Shown here piece by piece: positions 9,665 through 17,297 of a stretch of DNA of 64,000 nucleotides. A program made the position numbers and the translations under genes. The notes beneath the pieces are model-generated. The model saw only the letters and a list, made by a program, of their open reading frames with translations. It was not told the DNA's origin and searched no databases. Position 1 is the first letter of the stretch. Each line of letters begins with the position of its first letter. This stretch comes from an uncultured Lachnospiraceae bacterium (GTDB lineage Bacteria; Bacillota; Clostridia; Lachnospirales; Lachnospiraceae), in the NCBI GenBank assembly GCA_910578115.1, contig CAJTPO010000006.1:73379-137378 (forward strand), given 5' to 3'.

Positions 9665-9738
9665 GGAAGCATAGCTCAGCCGGGATGAGCGTTCGCCTCA
9701 CACGCGAGAGGTCATGGGTTCGAGCCCCATTGCTTCCA
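9665..9738 (+). tRNA. tRNA-Val (anticodon CAC)
   Basis: A full cloverleaf: acceptor GGAAGCA/TGCTTCC, D stem GCTC/GAGC, anticodon stem TTCGC/GCGAG around the loop CTCACAC giving anticodon CAC, and T arm ATGGG-TTCGAGC-CCCAT, with discriminator A. CCA is not encoded. It is a single-gene unit with its own promoter and terminator. Confidence 0.95.
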
Positions 9739-9745
9739 CGATCAT

Positions 9746-9801
9746 AAAACTCCAGCATTTACATTGGATTGTTAATCATCCATATAAATGCTGGAGTTTT
9801 T
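9746..9801 (+). terminator. Intrinsic terminator after tRNA-Val
   Basis: AAAACTCCAGCATTTA (9746-9761) pairs with TAAATGCTGGAGTTTT (9785-9800), a 16-bp perfect stem that ends in a T-run on both strands, so it can also stop transcription from the right. Confidence 0.9.
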
Positions 9802-9862
9802 AATTCTTTCCTGATTTTCTGTTTTCTTTTTACGCAACCTTCCCATATCGAATCCGGGAAGG

Positions 9863-11071
9863 TCAGCGGCTCTTTAATAAGCACACCATCTCAATTTCAT
9901 CCGTAAACGGAAACATATCCACCGGCGTCATCTCCGCCACCTGGTATCCGGCTTTTCCGCCGGACTTCCCGCTCTCCCTGCGCAGTGTCCCTCCACGTGT
10001 CAGATATTGCAGATCCCTTGCCAGTGTCTCCGGATTACAGGATATATAGACGATCCTCGCCGGTCTCAAGCGCAAAACGGCATCCAAAAACGCTTCCGTG
10101 CTCCCGCTCCTTGGCGGATCCATAAAGACCACATCCACCTTTTGTCCTGACTCGGTAAGCTGCACCATAAACCTGCCCGCATCGTTCTGATAAAAGTCAG
10201 CATTCCTGATCCCGTTACATCTGGCATTGACCACCGCATCCCGCATCGCCGCCTGATTCAGCTCCACACCAATCATTTTCTTTACATGCCCCGCAGCAGC
10301 CAGGCCGATCGTCCCAATACCGCAATAGGCATCGATCACAGTCTCCCGCCCCGTCAGCGCTGCATATTCCAGCGCTTTACCATACAATTTCTCCGTCTGG
10401 ACGGCATTAACCTGATAGAAGGATTTTGAAGAAATACGGAATGTCCTGCCGCACAAAACGTCTTCAATATAACCCTTACCATAAAGAACCTGCTCCTTCT
10501 CCCCCAGAACCATACTCGTCTGCTTATTATTGACATTCAGGAGTATCGTTGTGATCTCAGGATGTAGTTTACATAACGCATTTACAAAATTCTTCTTCGA
10601 CGGCAGGATCGGAGATCCCAATACCAGCACCACCATGATCTGACCCGTCGCATGTCCCACCCGCACAAGCACATGCCGTAACAGACCATACCCTGTATCC
10701 TCATCGTATGCCTTTAACTTAAAAGACTTCGCCAGCTGCCGGATGGATCCAATAATTGCATCTGCTCTGCGGTCCTCTAACAGGCACTCTTCTACCGGTA
10801 CCACATGATGTGTGCCCTCCTGATAGATTCCCGATACAATCCCTCTTCCTTTCTGGAAATCGAAGACAGCATGTACCTTATTGCGGTAATGCTCCGGTTC
10901 CTCCATGCCAATAATCTGGTTCACTCTGCCATATGACTTTAACAGCTTCTCCACGGTCTTCTGTTTCTTCTTAAGCTGCTCCGCATAGGATAAGTCAAGG
11001 TACTGACATCCGCCGCATTTTCTCTCTGCCGGACACTTGTTTGACCTTATGGGTCTTCCACTCTGTTTCAC
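9863..11071 (-). CDS. 23S rRNA (uracil-5-)-methyltransferase, RlmD/RumA (RlmCD) type
   Basis: A class I SAM methyltransferase of about 402 residues that would make m5U in 23S rRNA. An iron-sulfur cluster is implied by Cys residues in CPAERKCGGCQYL and a further Cys in ECLLED. The SAM motif is DAYCGIGTIGLAAAG. The proline-rich motif DPPRSG and the catalytic Cys in VYISCNPETLARDL are intact. There is no obvious N-terminal TRAM domain. The start at 11071 (GTG) is preferred because GAGGAG lies 6 nt upstream; the GTG at 11089 has no ribosome-binding site. It is flanked on both sides by hairpins and is likely monocistronic. Confidence 0.9.
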   Translation of the reverse strand: MKQSGRPIRSNKCPAERKCGGCQYLDLSYAEQLKKKQKTVEKLLKSYGRVNQIIGMEEPEHYRNKVHAVFDFQKGRGIVSGIYQEGTHHVVPVEECLLEDRRADAIIGSIRQLAKSFKLKAYDEDTGYGLLRHVLVRVGHATGQIMVVLVLGSPILPSKKNFVNALCKLHPEITTILLNVNNKQTSMVLGEKEQVLYGKGYIEDVLCGRTFRISSKSFYQVNAVQTEKLYGKALEYAALTGRETVIDAYCGIGTIGLAAAGHVKKMIGVELNQAAMRDAVVNARCNGIRNADFYQNDAGRFMVQLTESGQKVDVVFMDPPRSGSTEAFLDAVLRLRPARIVYISCNPETLARDLQYLTRGGTLRRESGKSGGKAGYQVAEMTPVDMFPFTDEIEMVCLLKSR

Positions 11072-11116
11072 GCTTTTCTCCTCTTCCACTCACAAAACTA
11101 TATTCAGGCAAAAAAT

Positions 11117-11167
11117 GAACTGACCGCCAAACGTTAGATTTTGAGGTCTAACTTTTAGGGTCAGTTC
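11117..11167. repeat. Nested inverted repeat (cruciform) upstream of the methyltransferase
   Basis: The outer arms GAACTGACC (11117-11125) and GGTCAGTTC (11159-11167) enclose a second hairpin GTTAGA/TCTAAC (11133-11138/11147-11152). It lies between two minus-strand genes and could terminate the upstream one, though no U-run follows. Confidence 0.5.
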
Positions 11168-11210
11168 GATATTACAGATGCTCCTGCTTCAAATCCTGCC
11201 TCTCTTACCT

Positions 11211-11486
11211 TCACACCACACCCAGTTTCACACTGTCCATGCCTTCCACCAGATCCTTGGCCAGCACACTGTCGGCTTCATTGATCCGAATTGTAAAGAC
11301 ACTTTTCTCCGGACGGATCTCGTGAAATAATCTATCCCACAACCTCTTCTCCTGCCACTCTATAAAAAAAGATATACGGTTCGTCACCAGCAGCTTTTCC
11401 AGCTTGTCTTTGCTTTCCATACCATATACTTTACAAAACGCAATCTCATGATTAAAAAATAATGCATTAAAGTTAAGTGCCGCCAT
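11211..11486 (-). CDS. Small conserved-looking protein of unknown function
   Basis: A 91-residue soluble protein that I do not recognise. It has a clear ribosome-binding site (GGGGGAAGGG just before the ATG). It shows a mixed alpha/beta pattern with an aromatic-rich first half (MAALNFNALFFNHEIAF) and an acidic segment EKSVFTIRINEAD. There are no cysteines beyond one and no signal peptide. Its size and separate transcription suggest a real gene. Confidence 0.6.
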   Translation of the reverse strand: MAALNFNALFFNHEIAFCKVYGMESKDKLEKLLVTNRISFFIEWQEKRLWDRLFHEIRPEKSVFTIRINEADSVLAKDLVEGMDSVKLGVV

Positions 11487-11662
11487 GTCCCTTCCCCCAT
11501 AAAACTAATTTATGTCTCTTGCGTCCGCCTTGACCGACCCAATTCTCATTGTCAGCTTATGAATAGCTTTATGTTAACTTATACGGCAATTATATACTAT
11601 ACATCACCTTAAAATCAACCTTTTTTGACATTTTCTACAATTTCACCAAATATTTATGTTAA

Positions 11663-11962
11663 TCACTCTACCCAGGACCGATTCATTCTGTCTAACCAGT
11701 ACTCCCGGCGGCTTTTAAACTGCTCATTGAGCCACTGCCTTGCCTGCTCAACCCCTTCCGCTGAGAGTGAAACATCCAGGGTCTCCTTCAGATTTTCCGG
11801 CGTCTTGAGCAGATTTAACGGTTCCGGCCAGATCGTCACCCTGATAATATCTTCTTCCCCGGCACTGCACTTCCTGAGCATATAGCGCATGCCTTCCATA
11901 CTGCCGGAATATTCTTCCTTCTTAATGTAATTCAATGGATGAAACGTTTCTTTCTCTAACAA
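11663..11962 (-). CDS. Small protein of unknown function
   Basis: A 99-residue protein starting at TTG with GAGAGG 7 nt upstream. The N-terminal segment ETFHPLNYIKKEEYSGSMEGMRYMLRK reads like the opening of a small conserved clostridial family that I cannot name. The middle has IIRVTIWPEPLNLLKTP and the C-terminus is helical and basic. No catalytic motif is visible. It lies about 80 bp downstream of the tRNA-Pro terminator. Confidence 0.55.
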   Translation of the reverse strand: MLEKETFHPLNYIKKEEYSGSMEGMRYMLRKCSAGEEDIIRVTIWPEPLNLLKTPENLKETLDVSLSAEGVEQARQWLNEQFKSRREYWLDRMNRSWVE

Positions 11963-12042
11963 AATCTTACCTCTCGTCCTCTGACAATCCTGCCTGATAC
12001 TCCGCTGTTGCTGCTGCGTTGGTCATGAAACAAAAAGGATAT

Positions 12043-12079
12043 TAAAAAGCGCCGTTTTCTCATGCTGCAAACGGCGCTT
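12043..12079 (-). terminator. Intrinsic terminator after tRNA-Pro
   Basis: On the minus strand AAGCGCCGTTT pairs with AAACGGCGCTT (11 bp), followed by a T-run. It starts 5 nt after the tRNA 3' end. Confidence 0.9.
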
Positions 12080-12083
12080 CATA

Positions 12084-12156
12084 TCGGAATGACAAGACTT
12101 GAACTTGCGACCTCTACTTCCCTAAAGTAGCGCTCTACCACCTGAGCCACATCCCG
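12084..12156 (-). tRNA. tRNA-Pro (anticodon AGG)
   Basis: A cloverleaf on the minus strand: acceptor CGGGATG/CATTCCG, D stem GCTC/GAGC, anticodon stem CTACT/AGTAG with loop TTAGGGA, T arm GCAAG-TTCAAGT-CTTGT, discriminator A, and no encoded CCA. The loop places AGG at 34-36 (plus-strand 12121-12123), which reads proline codon CCU. An A at position 34 is uncommon in bacterial tRNAs other than tRNA-Arg(ACG). Confidence 0.93.
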
Positions 12157-12253
12157 AAAACATTTACAATTATAACCAATCAGAGGAAAAAAAGCAAGCC
12201 TTTTTTTAAAATTTTCAGGAATGTGCAAGTCGTGTCCCGTCCCTGCCATCCAC

Positions 12254-12676
12254 TCAGATCCCGTCTGTTTCCAAAGCTCTGCAAAACGCCCGATCAAATA
12301 ACGGATTTTCCTTTTTCAGGGAGCGCAGTCTGCCCTTCCTGTTTAAGAAACAGTGCTTACTGCTTCCTGTGGTCCTCAGTTCACCCGACGCCTTATCCAC
12401 AACCCTGTAAGACAGTTCCAATGTCACACCGTTGTAGCTTTCAACTTTTGGAAAAATCTCCACCACATCACCGAAATGTACCATGGATTTGTAGGTGCAG
12501 TGCACTTCCAAAACGGGGCTGATGATCCCCTCTTTCTCCATTCCGGCATAATCTACGCCAATCTCATTCATATACCAGATCCGCGCAGACTCAAACCACC
12601 TGATATAATTGGAATGATGAATGATCCCCATCTGATCCGTCTCATAATACTGTGCCTGGTGCTCGTAACCTTTCAT
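12254..12676 (-). CDS. Acyl-CoA thioesterase, YbgC/FadM (4HBT hotdog) type
   Basis: A 140-residue hotdog-fold thioesterase that would cleave acyl-CoA thioesters. The motif YYETDQMGIIHHSNYIRWFESAR contains the catalytic Asp and the helix typical of YbgC-like enzymes. The core strand segment VHCTYKSMVHFGDVVEI follows. The length matches the family. The start has GAGAGG 6 nt upstream. It lies 40 bp downstream of pepD on the same strand, so cotranscription is possible; the native acyl substrate is unknown. Confidence 0.88.
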   Translation of the reverse strand: MKGYEHQAQYYETDQMGIIHHSNYIRWFESARIWYMNEIGVDYAGMEKEGIISPVLEVHCTYKSMVHFGDVVEIFPKVESYNGVTLELSYRVVDKASGELRTTGSSKHCFLNRKGRLRSLKKENPLFDRAFCRALETDGI

Positions 12677-12718
12677 AACAAACCTCTCATGATTAAAATT
12701 GGCATCCTCTTCCAGCCT

Positions 12719-14293
12719 TTACAAATTCTGCTGTCTCTCTGCCAGAACCTGCAGCAGATATTCCCAGACTCTGCCCACAGAATCAATGCTGAGACTCTCT
12801 TCCGTAGTGTGTACATCGGACATGTCCGGTCCTATGGAAACACAGTCAAGCCCCGGGATCTTCGCCGCCAGCAGGCCGCATTCCAGCCCCGCATGAATCG
12901 CCTGCAGCTGCGGCTTACGTCCATACATCCTCTCATAGACCACAGACAGCCTGTCGCGCAGCGGAGACTCCTTCCGATATGCCCAGCCCGGATAAGCGCT
13001 TCTTACCTGCACTGATGCTCCTGTCTTCCGGGCAATCTCCTTCATCCGCTCACACAGTTCCTCTTTCTCCTGATCAATGGAGCTTCTCACCGCATAACCA
13101 AGCTGCAGCATCTCCCGATCAAGAACCATAATTCCAAGGTTCAAAGATGTCTGCACCAGTCCTTTCACATCGTCACTCATGGCAATGATACCATCGGGCA
13201 GTGAGGTCAGGCAGGACAGCGCCTGTTCCGTACAGATCGGCGTCAGACACTCTTTTGGCTCCATTTGTCTGCCATTACGGTATAGTTCTCCCATTTTTTC
13301 TGTCTTTTCTGTATCAAACTTATTATTGTCGGAATTGTCTGCGCGATTTTCCTGTAGAAGATTCTTATCCGACCCTATTTCCATGCACAAAACGCAAAAA
13401 TCCCGATCCGTATCCTGCAGTTCCTCTTTAATCTCGTCCCTTTCTCTCCCGATTCTGTCAAGCACCTGCTCCTTCTCCTCTTCCATCACTACCAGCACAG
13501 CACTCGACTCCCGCGGAATAGCATTATCGGCCTGCCCGCCCTGCAGCGCAGCCAGACGAACCGTGCTTCCCTCTGCCGCTGCCATCAAAATCCGGCCCAG
13601 CAGGCAGTTGGCATTCCCCCGGCCCTTGTCAATCTCCGAACCGGAATGACCGCCCTGCAGTCCCTGAACCTTAATTTCCAGAATCCTTGTTCCCTCCGCC
13701 ATAATCGGTTCCCACTGCAACGGAATCTGCACGTCTACCCTTGCACCGCCAGCACAGCTGGTGATGATGACGCCTTCCTCTTCGTTGTCCAAATTAATCA
13801 GCTGTCTGCCGCGCAGCATGGACAGATCGATGTTTTTTGCACCTGTAAGCCCGGTTTCCTCCTCAGTAGTCACTACCATCTCCAAACGTGGATGTCTGAT
13901 ATCCTGCGCATCCAGCAGCGCCAGAATATAGGCAACCGCAATCCCGTCATCACCGCCAAGACTTGTCCCTTCCGCACATACTCTGCCGTCTCTTATGCAC
14001 AGACGAAGCGGATCTTTCTTCATGTCGATCTCACAGTCCGGCTTCTTCACAGTGACCATATCCATATGTCCCTGCAGGATATATGGAGCCTCCTGCTCAT
14101 ACCCGGGAGCTGCCTCCTTTATGATAATAATATTATGAGACGCATCCTGAATACAGGTAAGGCCACGATCCCCGGCAAATTTCTTTAAATAATCGCTGAT
14201 CTGTTTCTCGTTACCGGATCCCCGCGGAATACGGCTGATCTCCTCAAAAAAGCGAAATACGCCTGCCGGTTTTAATCCATCTAATACACCCAT
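12719..14293 (-). CDS. pepD: Aminoacyl-histidine dipeptidase (M20 family, PepD)
   Basis: A cytosolic zinc di-/aminopeptidase of the M20 family, about 524 residues. The opening GVLDGLKPAGVFRFFEEIS is typical for PepD. The metal-binding motifs are LQGHMDMV, GTSLGGDDGIAVAY and TTEEETGLTGA, with a late motif IHAGLECGLL and SIGPDMSDVHTTEE. The start at 14293 is set by GGAGGA upstream and removes 20 unrelated residues from the longest frame. Between about residues 280 and 355 there is a charged low-complexity stretch (GRERDEIKEE to QMEPKECL) that makes this protein some 40 residues longer than common PepD. Confidence 0.92.
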   Translation of the reverse strand: MGVLDGLKPAGVFRFFEEISRIPRGSGNEKQISDYLKKFAGDRGLTCIQDASHNIIIIKEAAPGYEQEAPYILQGHMDMVTVKKPDCEIDMKKDPLRLCIRDGRVCAEGTSLGGDDGIAVAYILALLDAQDIRHPRLEMVVTTEEETGLTGAKNIDLSMLRGRQLINLDNEEEGVIITSCAGGARVDVQIPLQWEPIMAEGTRILEIKVQGLQGGHSGSEIDKGRGNANCLLGRILMAAAEGSTVRLAALQGGQADNAIPRESSAVLVVMEEEKEQVLDRIGRERDEIKEELQDTDRDFCVLCMEIGSDKNLLQENRADNSDNNKFDTEKTEKMGELYRNGRQMEPKECLTPICTEQALSCLTSLPDGIIAMSDDVKGLVQTSLNLGIMVLDREMLQLGYAVRSSIDQEKEELCERMKEIARKTGASVQVRSAYPGWAYRKESPLRDRLSVVYERMYGRKPQLQAIHAGLECGLLAAKIPGLDCVSIGPDMSDVHTTEESLSIDSVGRVWEYLLQVLAERQQNL

Positions 14294-14385
14294 GTCTTCT
14301 CCTCCAGGATATTGAAAGAAGAGACAGAATTCCTCATCCCATCTCTTCCGCATTTTCTTATTATTTAAATTTCCGATCGTTTATT

Positions 14386-14742
14386 CTATTTCTGATTTGC
14401 CTTTGCAATCTCTGCAAGGGAAGCAAATCCTGCCGCATCGTTGACAGCCATTTCCGCCAACATCTTTCTGTTCATCTCAACACCGGCATTTTTCAGGCCA
14501 TACATAAATCTGCTGTAAGACAGCCCGTTCATTCTTGCCGCTGCATTAATACGTGCAATCCACAGCTGTCTGAACTGACGCTTTTTCTCTTTTCTTCCAG
14601 CATAAGAAGAGGTCAGCGCTCTCATTACGGACTGCTTCGCTACTCTATACTGTTTGGATCTTGCGCCTCTGTATCCTTTCGCAAGCTTTAATACTCTGTT
14701 ATGTTTCTTTTTAGCGTTTACACCGCCTTTAATTCTTGCCAT
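14386..14742 (-). CDS. rplT: Ribosomal protein L20
   Basis: A 118-residue 50S subunit protein that binds 23S rRNA early in assembly and also represses its own operon in Firmicutes. It has the invariant N-terminus MARIKGGVNAKKKHNR, then KGYRGARSKQYRVAKQ and LWIARINAAARMNGLSYS. It is the third gene of infC-rpmI-rplT, 141 bp after rpmI. Confidence 0.98.
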   Translation of the reverse strand: MARIKGGVNAKKKHNRVLKLAKGYRGARSKQYRVAKQSVMRALTSSYAGRKEKKRQFRQLWIARINAAARMNGLSYSRFMYGLKNAGVEMNRKMLAEMAVNDAAGFASLAEIAKANQK

Positions 14743-14883
14743 GTCTATTTTCCTCCTTATGACTTCAAACTTCCCGTCATGCCGCTTTGCAGCACAGACA
14801 ATTCTACGAAATCTGCCGATTTCAGTATGAGTCTGGATTTCCTGAATGACTTATCCCGCCATCAGGAAAATCTGCTCATGCTC

Positions 14884-15081
14884 CTACAGATACGGTAAAA
14901 TCTTCTTCATATTCTTAACATTCGTTGCATCCGTCATAGCAGGCTTTCTGAGATTTCTCTTGGTCTTAGCACTCTTCTTCGTTAAGATATGGCGTTTATA
15001 AGCTTTATTTCTTTTCAGTTTACCTGTCCCGGTTACTTTAAAACGTTTTGCAGCCGATCTGCTTGTCTTCATTTTTGGCAT
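14884..15081 (-). CDS. rpmI: Ribosomal protein L35
   Basis: A 65-residue basic 50S subunit protein. The N-terminus MPKMKTSRSAAKRFKVTG and the segment KAYKRHILTKKSAKTKRNLR are diagnostic. It is the middle gene of the infC-rpmI-rplT operon with a GGAGG site before the ATG. Confidence 0.98.
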   Translation of the reverse strand: MPKMKTSRSAAKRFKVTGTGKLKRNKAYKRHILTKKSAKTKRNLRKPAMTDATNVKNMKKILPYL

Positions 15082-15170
15082 GTTAACATTCCTCCTGTGC
15101 TATATTCTTCAATTATGAGATATCAGTCTGAGACAACAAACTAAGATATCAGTTTATTTCAACTAAGCAG

Positions 15171-15677
15171 CTAACGCTTCTCAGCCAAAAACATGGTCAT
15201 ACTCCGGCCTTCCACCTTCGGCGCCTTATCCACAACCGCAACATCGGCAAGCGCCTGTGCGATATCATCCAGGATATGCTTACTGTTATTCATATGCGCC
15301 ATCTCGCGTCCACGGAAACGGAGCGTGATTTTCACCCTGTCACCCTTGGTGATAAATTTCCTGGCAGCATTCACCTTCGTGTTCAGGTCATTGGTGTCGA
15401 TATTGGGAGACAGACGAATCTCCTTGATCTCCACAGTCTTCTGTTTCTTTCTGGCTTCCTTCTCTTTTCTTGTCTGTTCGTACTTGAACTTGCCGTAATC
15501 AACAATCTTACAGACAGGCGGCTTTGCTGTAGGTGCGATCTTCACCAGATCCACACCGGCCTCCTCCGCCAGCTTCATGGCATCCCTGGTCGGCATAACG
15601 CCAAGCTGTTCGCCATTCTCTCCGATCACGCGCACTTCTCTGTCTCTAATCTGTTCGTTAATGAATAAATCGCTAAT
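15171..15677 (-). CDS. infC: Translation initiation factor IF-3 (AUU start)
   Basis: IF-3 binds the 30S subunit, checks the start codon and prevents premature 50S joining. The protein begins SDLFINEQIRDREVRVIGENG and carries the linker KFKYEQTRKEKEARKKQK and the C-terminal FRGREMAHMNN region. The best start is ATT at 15677: GGAGGG lies exactly 7 nt upstream (15685-15690), whereas the in-frame ATG codons further up lie in or before that site and add residues not found in the family. An AUU start is the known means by which infC senses IF-3 level. It heads the operon with rpmI and rplT. Confidence 0.95.
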   Translation of the reverse strand: MSDLFINEQIRDREVRVIGENGEQLGVMPTRDAMKLAEEAGVDLVKIAPTAKPPVCKIVDYGKFKYEQTRKEKEARKKQKTVEIKEIRLSPNIDTNDLNTKVNAARKFITKGDRVKITLRFRGREMAHMNNSKHILDDIAQALADVAVVDKAPKVEGRSMTMFLAEKR

Positions 15678-15698
15678 GGTTCTACCCTCCATACCCAT

Positions 15699-15731
15699 AA
15701 AAAATAAAGTGGATAGCATATCTATCCACTT
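15699..15731 (-). terminator. Attenuator hairpin in the infC leader
   Basis: On the minus strand AAGTGGATAG (15731-15722) pairs perfectly with CTATCCACTT (15716-15707) around a 5-nt loop, followed by a T-rich run. It ends about 20 nt before the infC AUU codon, so it would end transcription before the operon. Confidence 0.85.
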
Positions 15732-15890
15732 ATCAGCTCATTTCAAACGAACTACGCCTGCATGACTACTCTACCACAATAGCAGACATTACAGCGTAAA
15801 TCCTGAAATATGAACACTTGCGAACCCAATCGTTGCAAGGCGAGAGTGGATACTCTGCTTGATTTTCAGTCCTATGCTATCGCATCTCTA
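15732..15890 (-). promoter_or_regulatory. infC-rpmI-rplT leader (L20-leader-like) with antiterminator
   Basis: About 160 nt of untranslated leader lie between the promoter and the attenuator. The segment TATCCACT (minus strand, 15852-15845) can pair with AGTGGATA in the 5' arm of the attenuator, giving an 8-bp antiterminator. In Bacillus the same operon is controlled by L20 binding its leader and causing attenuation. That mechanism is inferred here from position and the competing helices, not from a covariance match. Confidence 0.7.
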
Positions 15891-15892
15891 AT

Positions 15893-15921
15893 AAATTAAC
15901 ACAGGATCGCCCCCGTGTCAA
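15893..15921 (-). promoter_or_regulatory. Promoter of infC-rpmI-rplT
   Basis: On the minus strand TTGACA (15921-15916), a 17-bp spacer and TAATTT (15898-15893). Transcription would start near 15886. Confidence 0.7.
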
Positions 15922-15982
15922 CTATAAATTTATACTTTGAAGAAGTTTTTGCAGCCGGTTTCATTTGCTGATCCCACCCTTC

Positions 15983-16774
15983 TCACTTTACCGTGATCGT
16001 TGCTGCGCTTGCTTCGTATAGTTCCATATAATCATATTCGCTGGTCTGCGAGTAAGTGATCATATAGCTTTTGTCCGCATTGATGGCATACTGCAGCTGG
16101 GTGATCTCCACTCCGCCTACCGTATAATGGCAGAGAATACGAAATGCCGGGTAGCCACTGATCCTGATCTGCTCAAAAGCATCAACAACAATTTCCACAT
16201 CCTCATCATAAGACGCCTTCAGATCCGCCGCCATCTGCTCTGCAAAGGCTTCCTCTGACAAAAGCTGCAGGGCGATATCCTCTTCCATCACCGCATAATA
16301 GATTGTGGACGCATCGATCGGATAGCGCTTCCGCACATACAGATTTGCCACTTCCTCCGATTCCGCAAACCCCTCCGGGATATCGAAACTGCATCCGGTG
16401 GTAGTACGCCTGTCTTCCATCACCGAGAGATCCATATTCTCTTCTTCCAAAAGCTCCTCCGTCAGTTCCCTGCGAGTCTCCTCGTCAATTTCCATCTGCT
16501 CTCTCGCCTCTTTATTCCACGGCCCGGACTGCTGCGCTGTCTCCTCTACGGAATTTTGATCCTTTTCTTCCTTTGCCGCTGTTCCTGCCGTCTCTGCAGT
16601 GTCTGTCGTTCCTGCTGTCTCCTCCGCATCCTGCGTCTCCTCTGGCATATTCTCTTCTGTCTGTGCCTCTGCACCTGTATGTACTGACTCATCTTCACCG
16701 CATCCAGCCAAAAGCAGCATTGTGCACACTCCAGCCAAAAACAGCAAAAACAACCTGTGTTTTCTGCTCTTCAC
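15983..16774 (-). CDS. Putative lipoprotein with acidic Thr/Glu-rich linker
   Basis: A 263-residue exported lipoprotein of unknown function, starting at GTG with GGAGGG 5 nt upstream. The signal peptide ends in the lipobox LLAGC at about residue 25. Residues 26-110 are a low-complexity acidic linker rich in Glu, Thr and Ala, as expected for a stalk through the cell wall. The folded C-terminal part (about 125-263) contains FDIPEGFAESEEV, IYYAVMEEDIAL and GYPAFRILCHYTVGG, a pattern seen in small clostridial lipoproteins with a PsbP/DUF-like fold. I do not assign a role. Confidence 0.75.
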   Translation of the reverse strand: MKSRKHRLFLLFLAGVCTMLLLAGCGEDESVHTGAEAQTEENMPEETQDAEETAGTTDTAETAGTAAKEEKDQNSVEETAQQSGPWNKEAREQMEIDEETRRELTEELLEEENMDLSVMEDRRTTTGCSFDIPEGFAESEEVANLYVRKRYPIDASTIYYAVMEEDIALQLLSEEAFAEQMAADLKASYDEDVEIVVDAFEQIRISGYPAFRILCHYTVGGVEITQLQYAINADKSYMITYSQTSEYDYMELYEASAATITVK

Positions 16775-16893
16775 ACTTTCCCTCCATTAATCTCTCTGTC
16801 AGCCGCATTTTCTGCCTGCTCCCTGTCAGCCGCAGACGCCTCAATAAGATCCGGACATCTGCAGCAGCCGGGAACCCTGAAAACACTTCTTCT

Positions 16894-17208
16894 TTACATC
16901 TCTTTAAAAGTCGAACATTCTGTTCCGGCACTGCTGTTTGCACCACCGCCCTTGATATCTACATGCTCTGCATGACACTTATAATTACTATTATACACAC
17001 ATCTGACCGCTTCGCAATCAATGCTGATCGTCCTGCAGGGATGTTCCAGCGAACTTGTATAGGAATCATCTCTCTTCTGCGCAAAACTCTCACAGCATGT
17101 ATCGTTACAGCAGTCCGCATGTTTGCCGCCCACCATGATATCGCCCTTGCAGCAGCACTTATCTTTATTGTAGGAACAATTGTCTACGCCACATTTTAAT
17201 TCTGCCAT
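16894..17208 (-). CDS. DUF1540 domain protein (two Cys-rich repeats)
   Basis: A 104-residue Cys-rich protein with two DUF1540 modules. Module one is CGVDNCSYNKDKCCCKGDI with later ADCCNDTCCESF. Module two is SIDCEAVRCVYNSNYKCHA and ends GTECSTF. The regularly spaced cysteines suggest metal binding. The domain is widespread in clostridia and its function is not established. GGAGG lies 5 nt before the ATG. It stands alone between the lipoprotein and the membrane glycosyltransferase. Confidence 0.85.
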   Translation of the reverse strand: MAELKCGVDNCSYNKDKCCCKGDIMVGGKHADCCNDTCCESFAQKRDDSYTSSLEHPCRTISIDCEAVRCVYNSNYKCHAEHVDIKGGGANSSAGTECSTFKEM

Positions 17209-17297
17209 AATAACCTCCTGCTCTCGGCATACTGCCTCCTATGATCACAGCAGAAGAATCCGAAAAACTTCCACTGCACTACACTGTTATTATGGCC

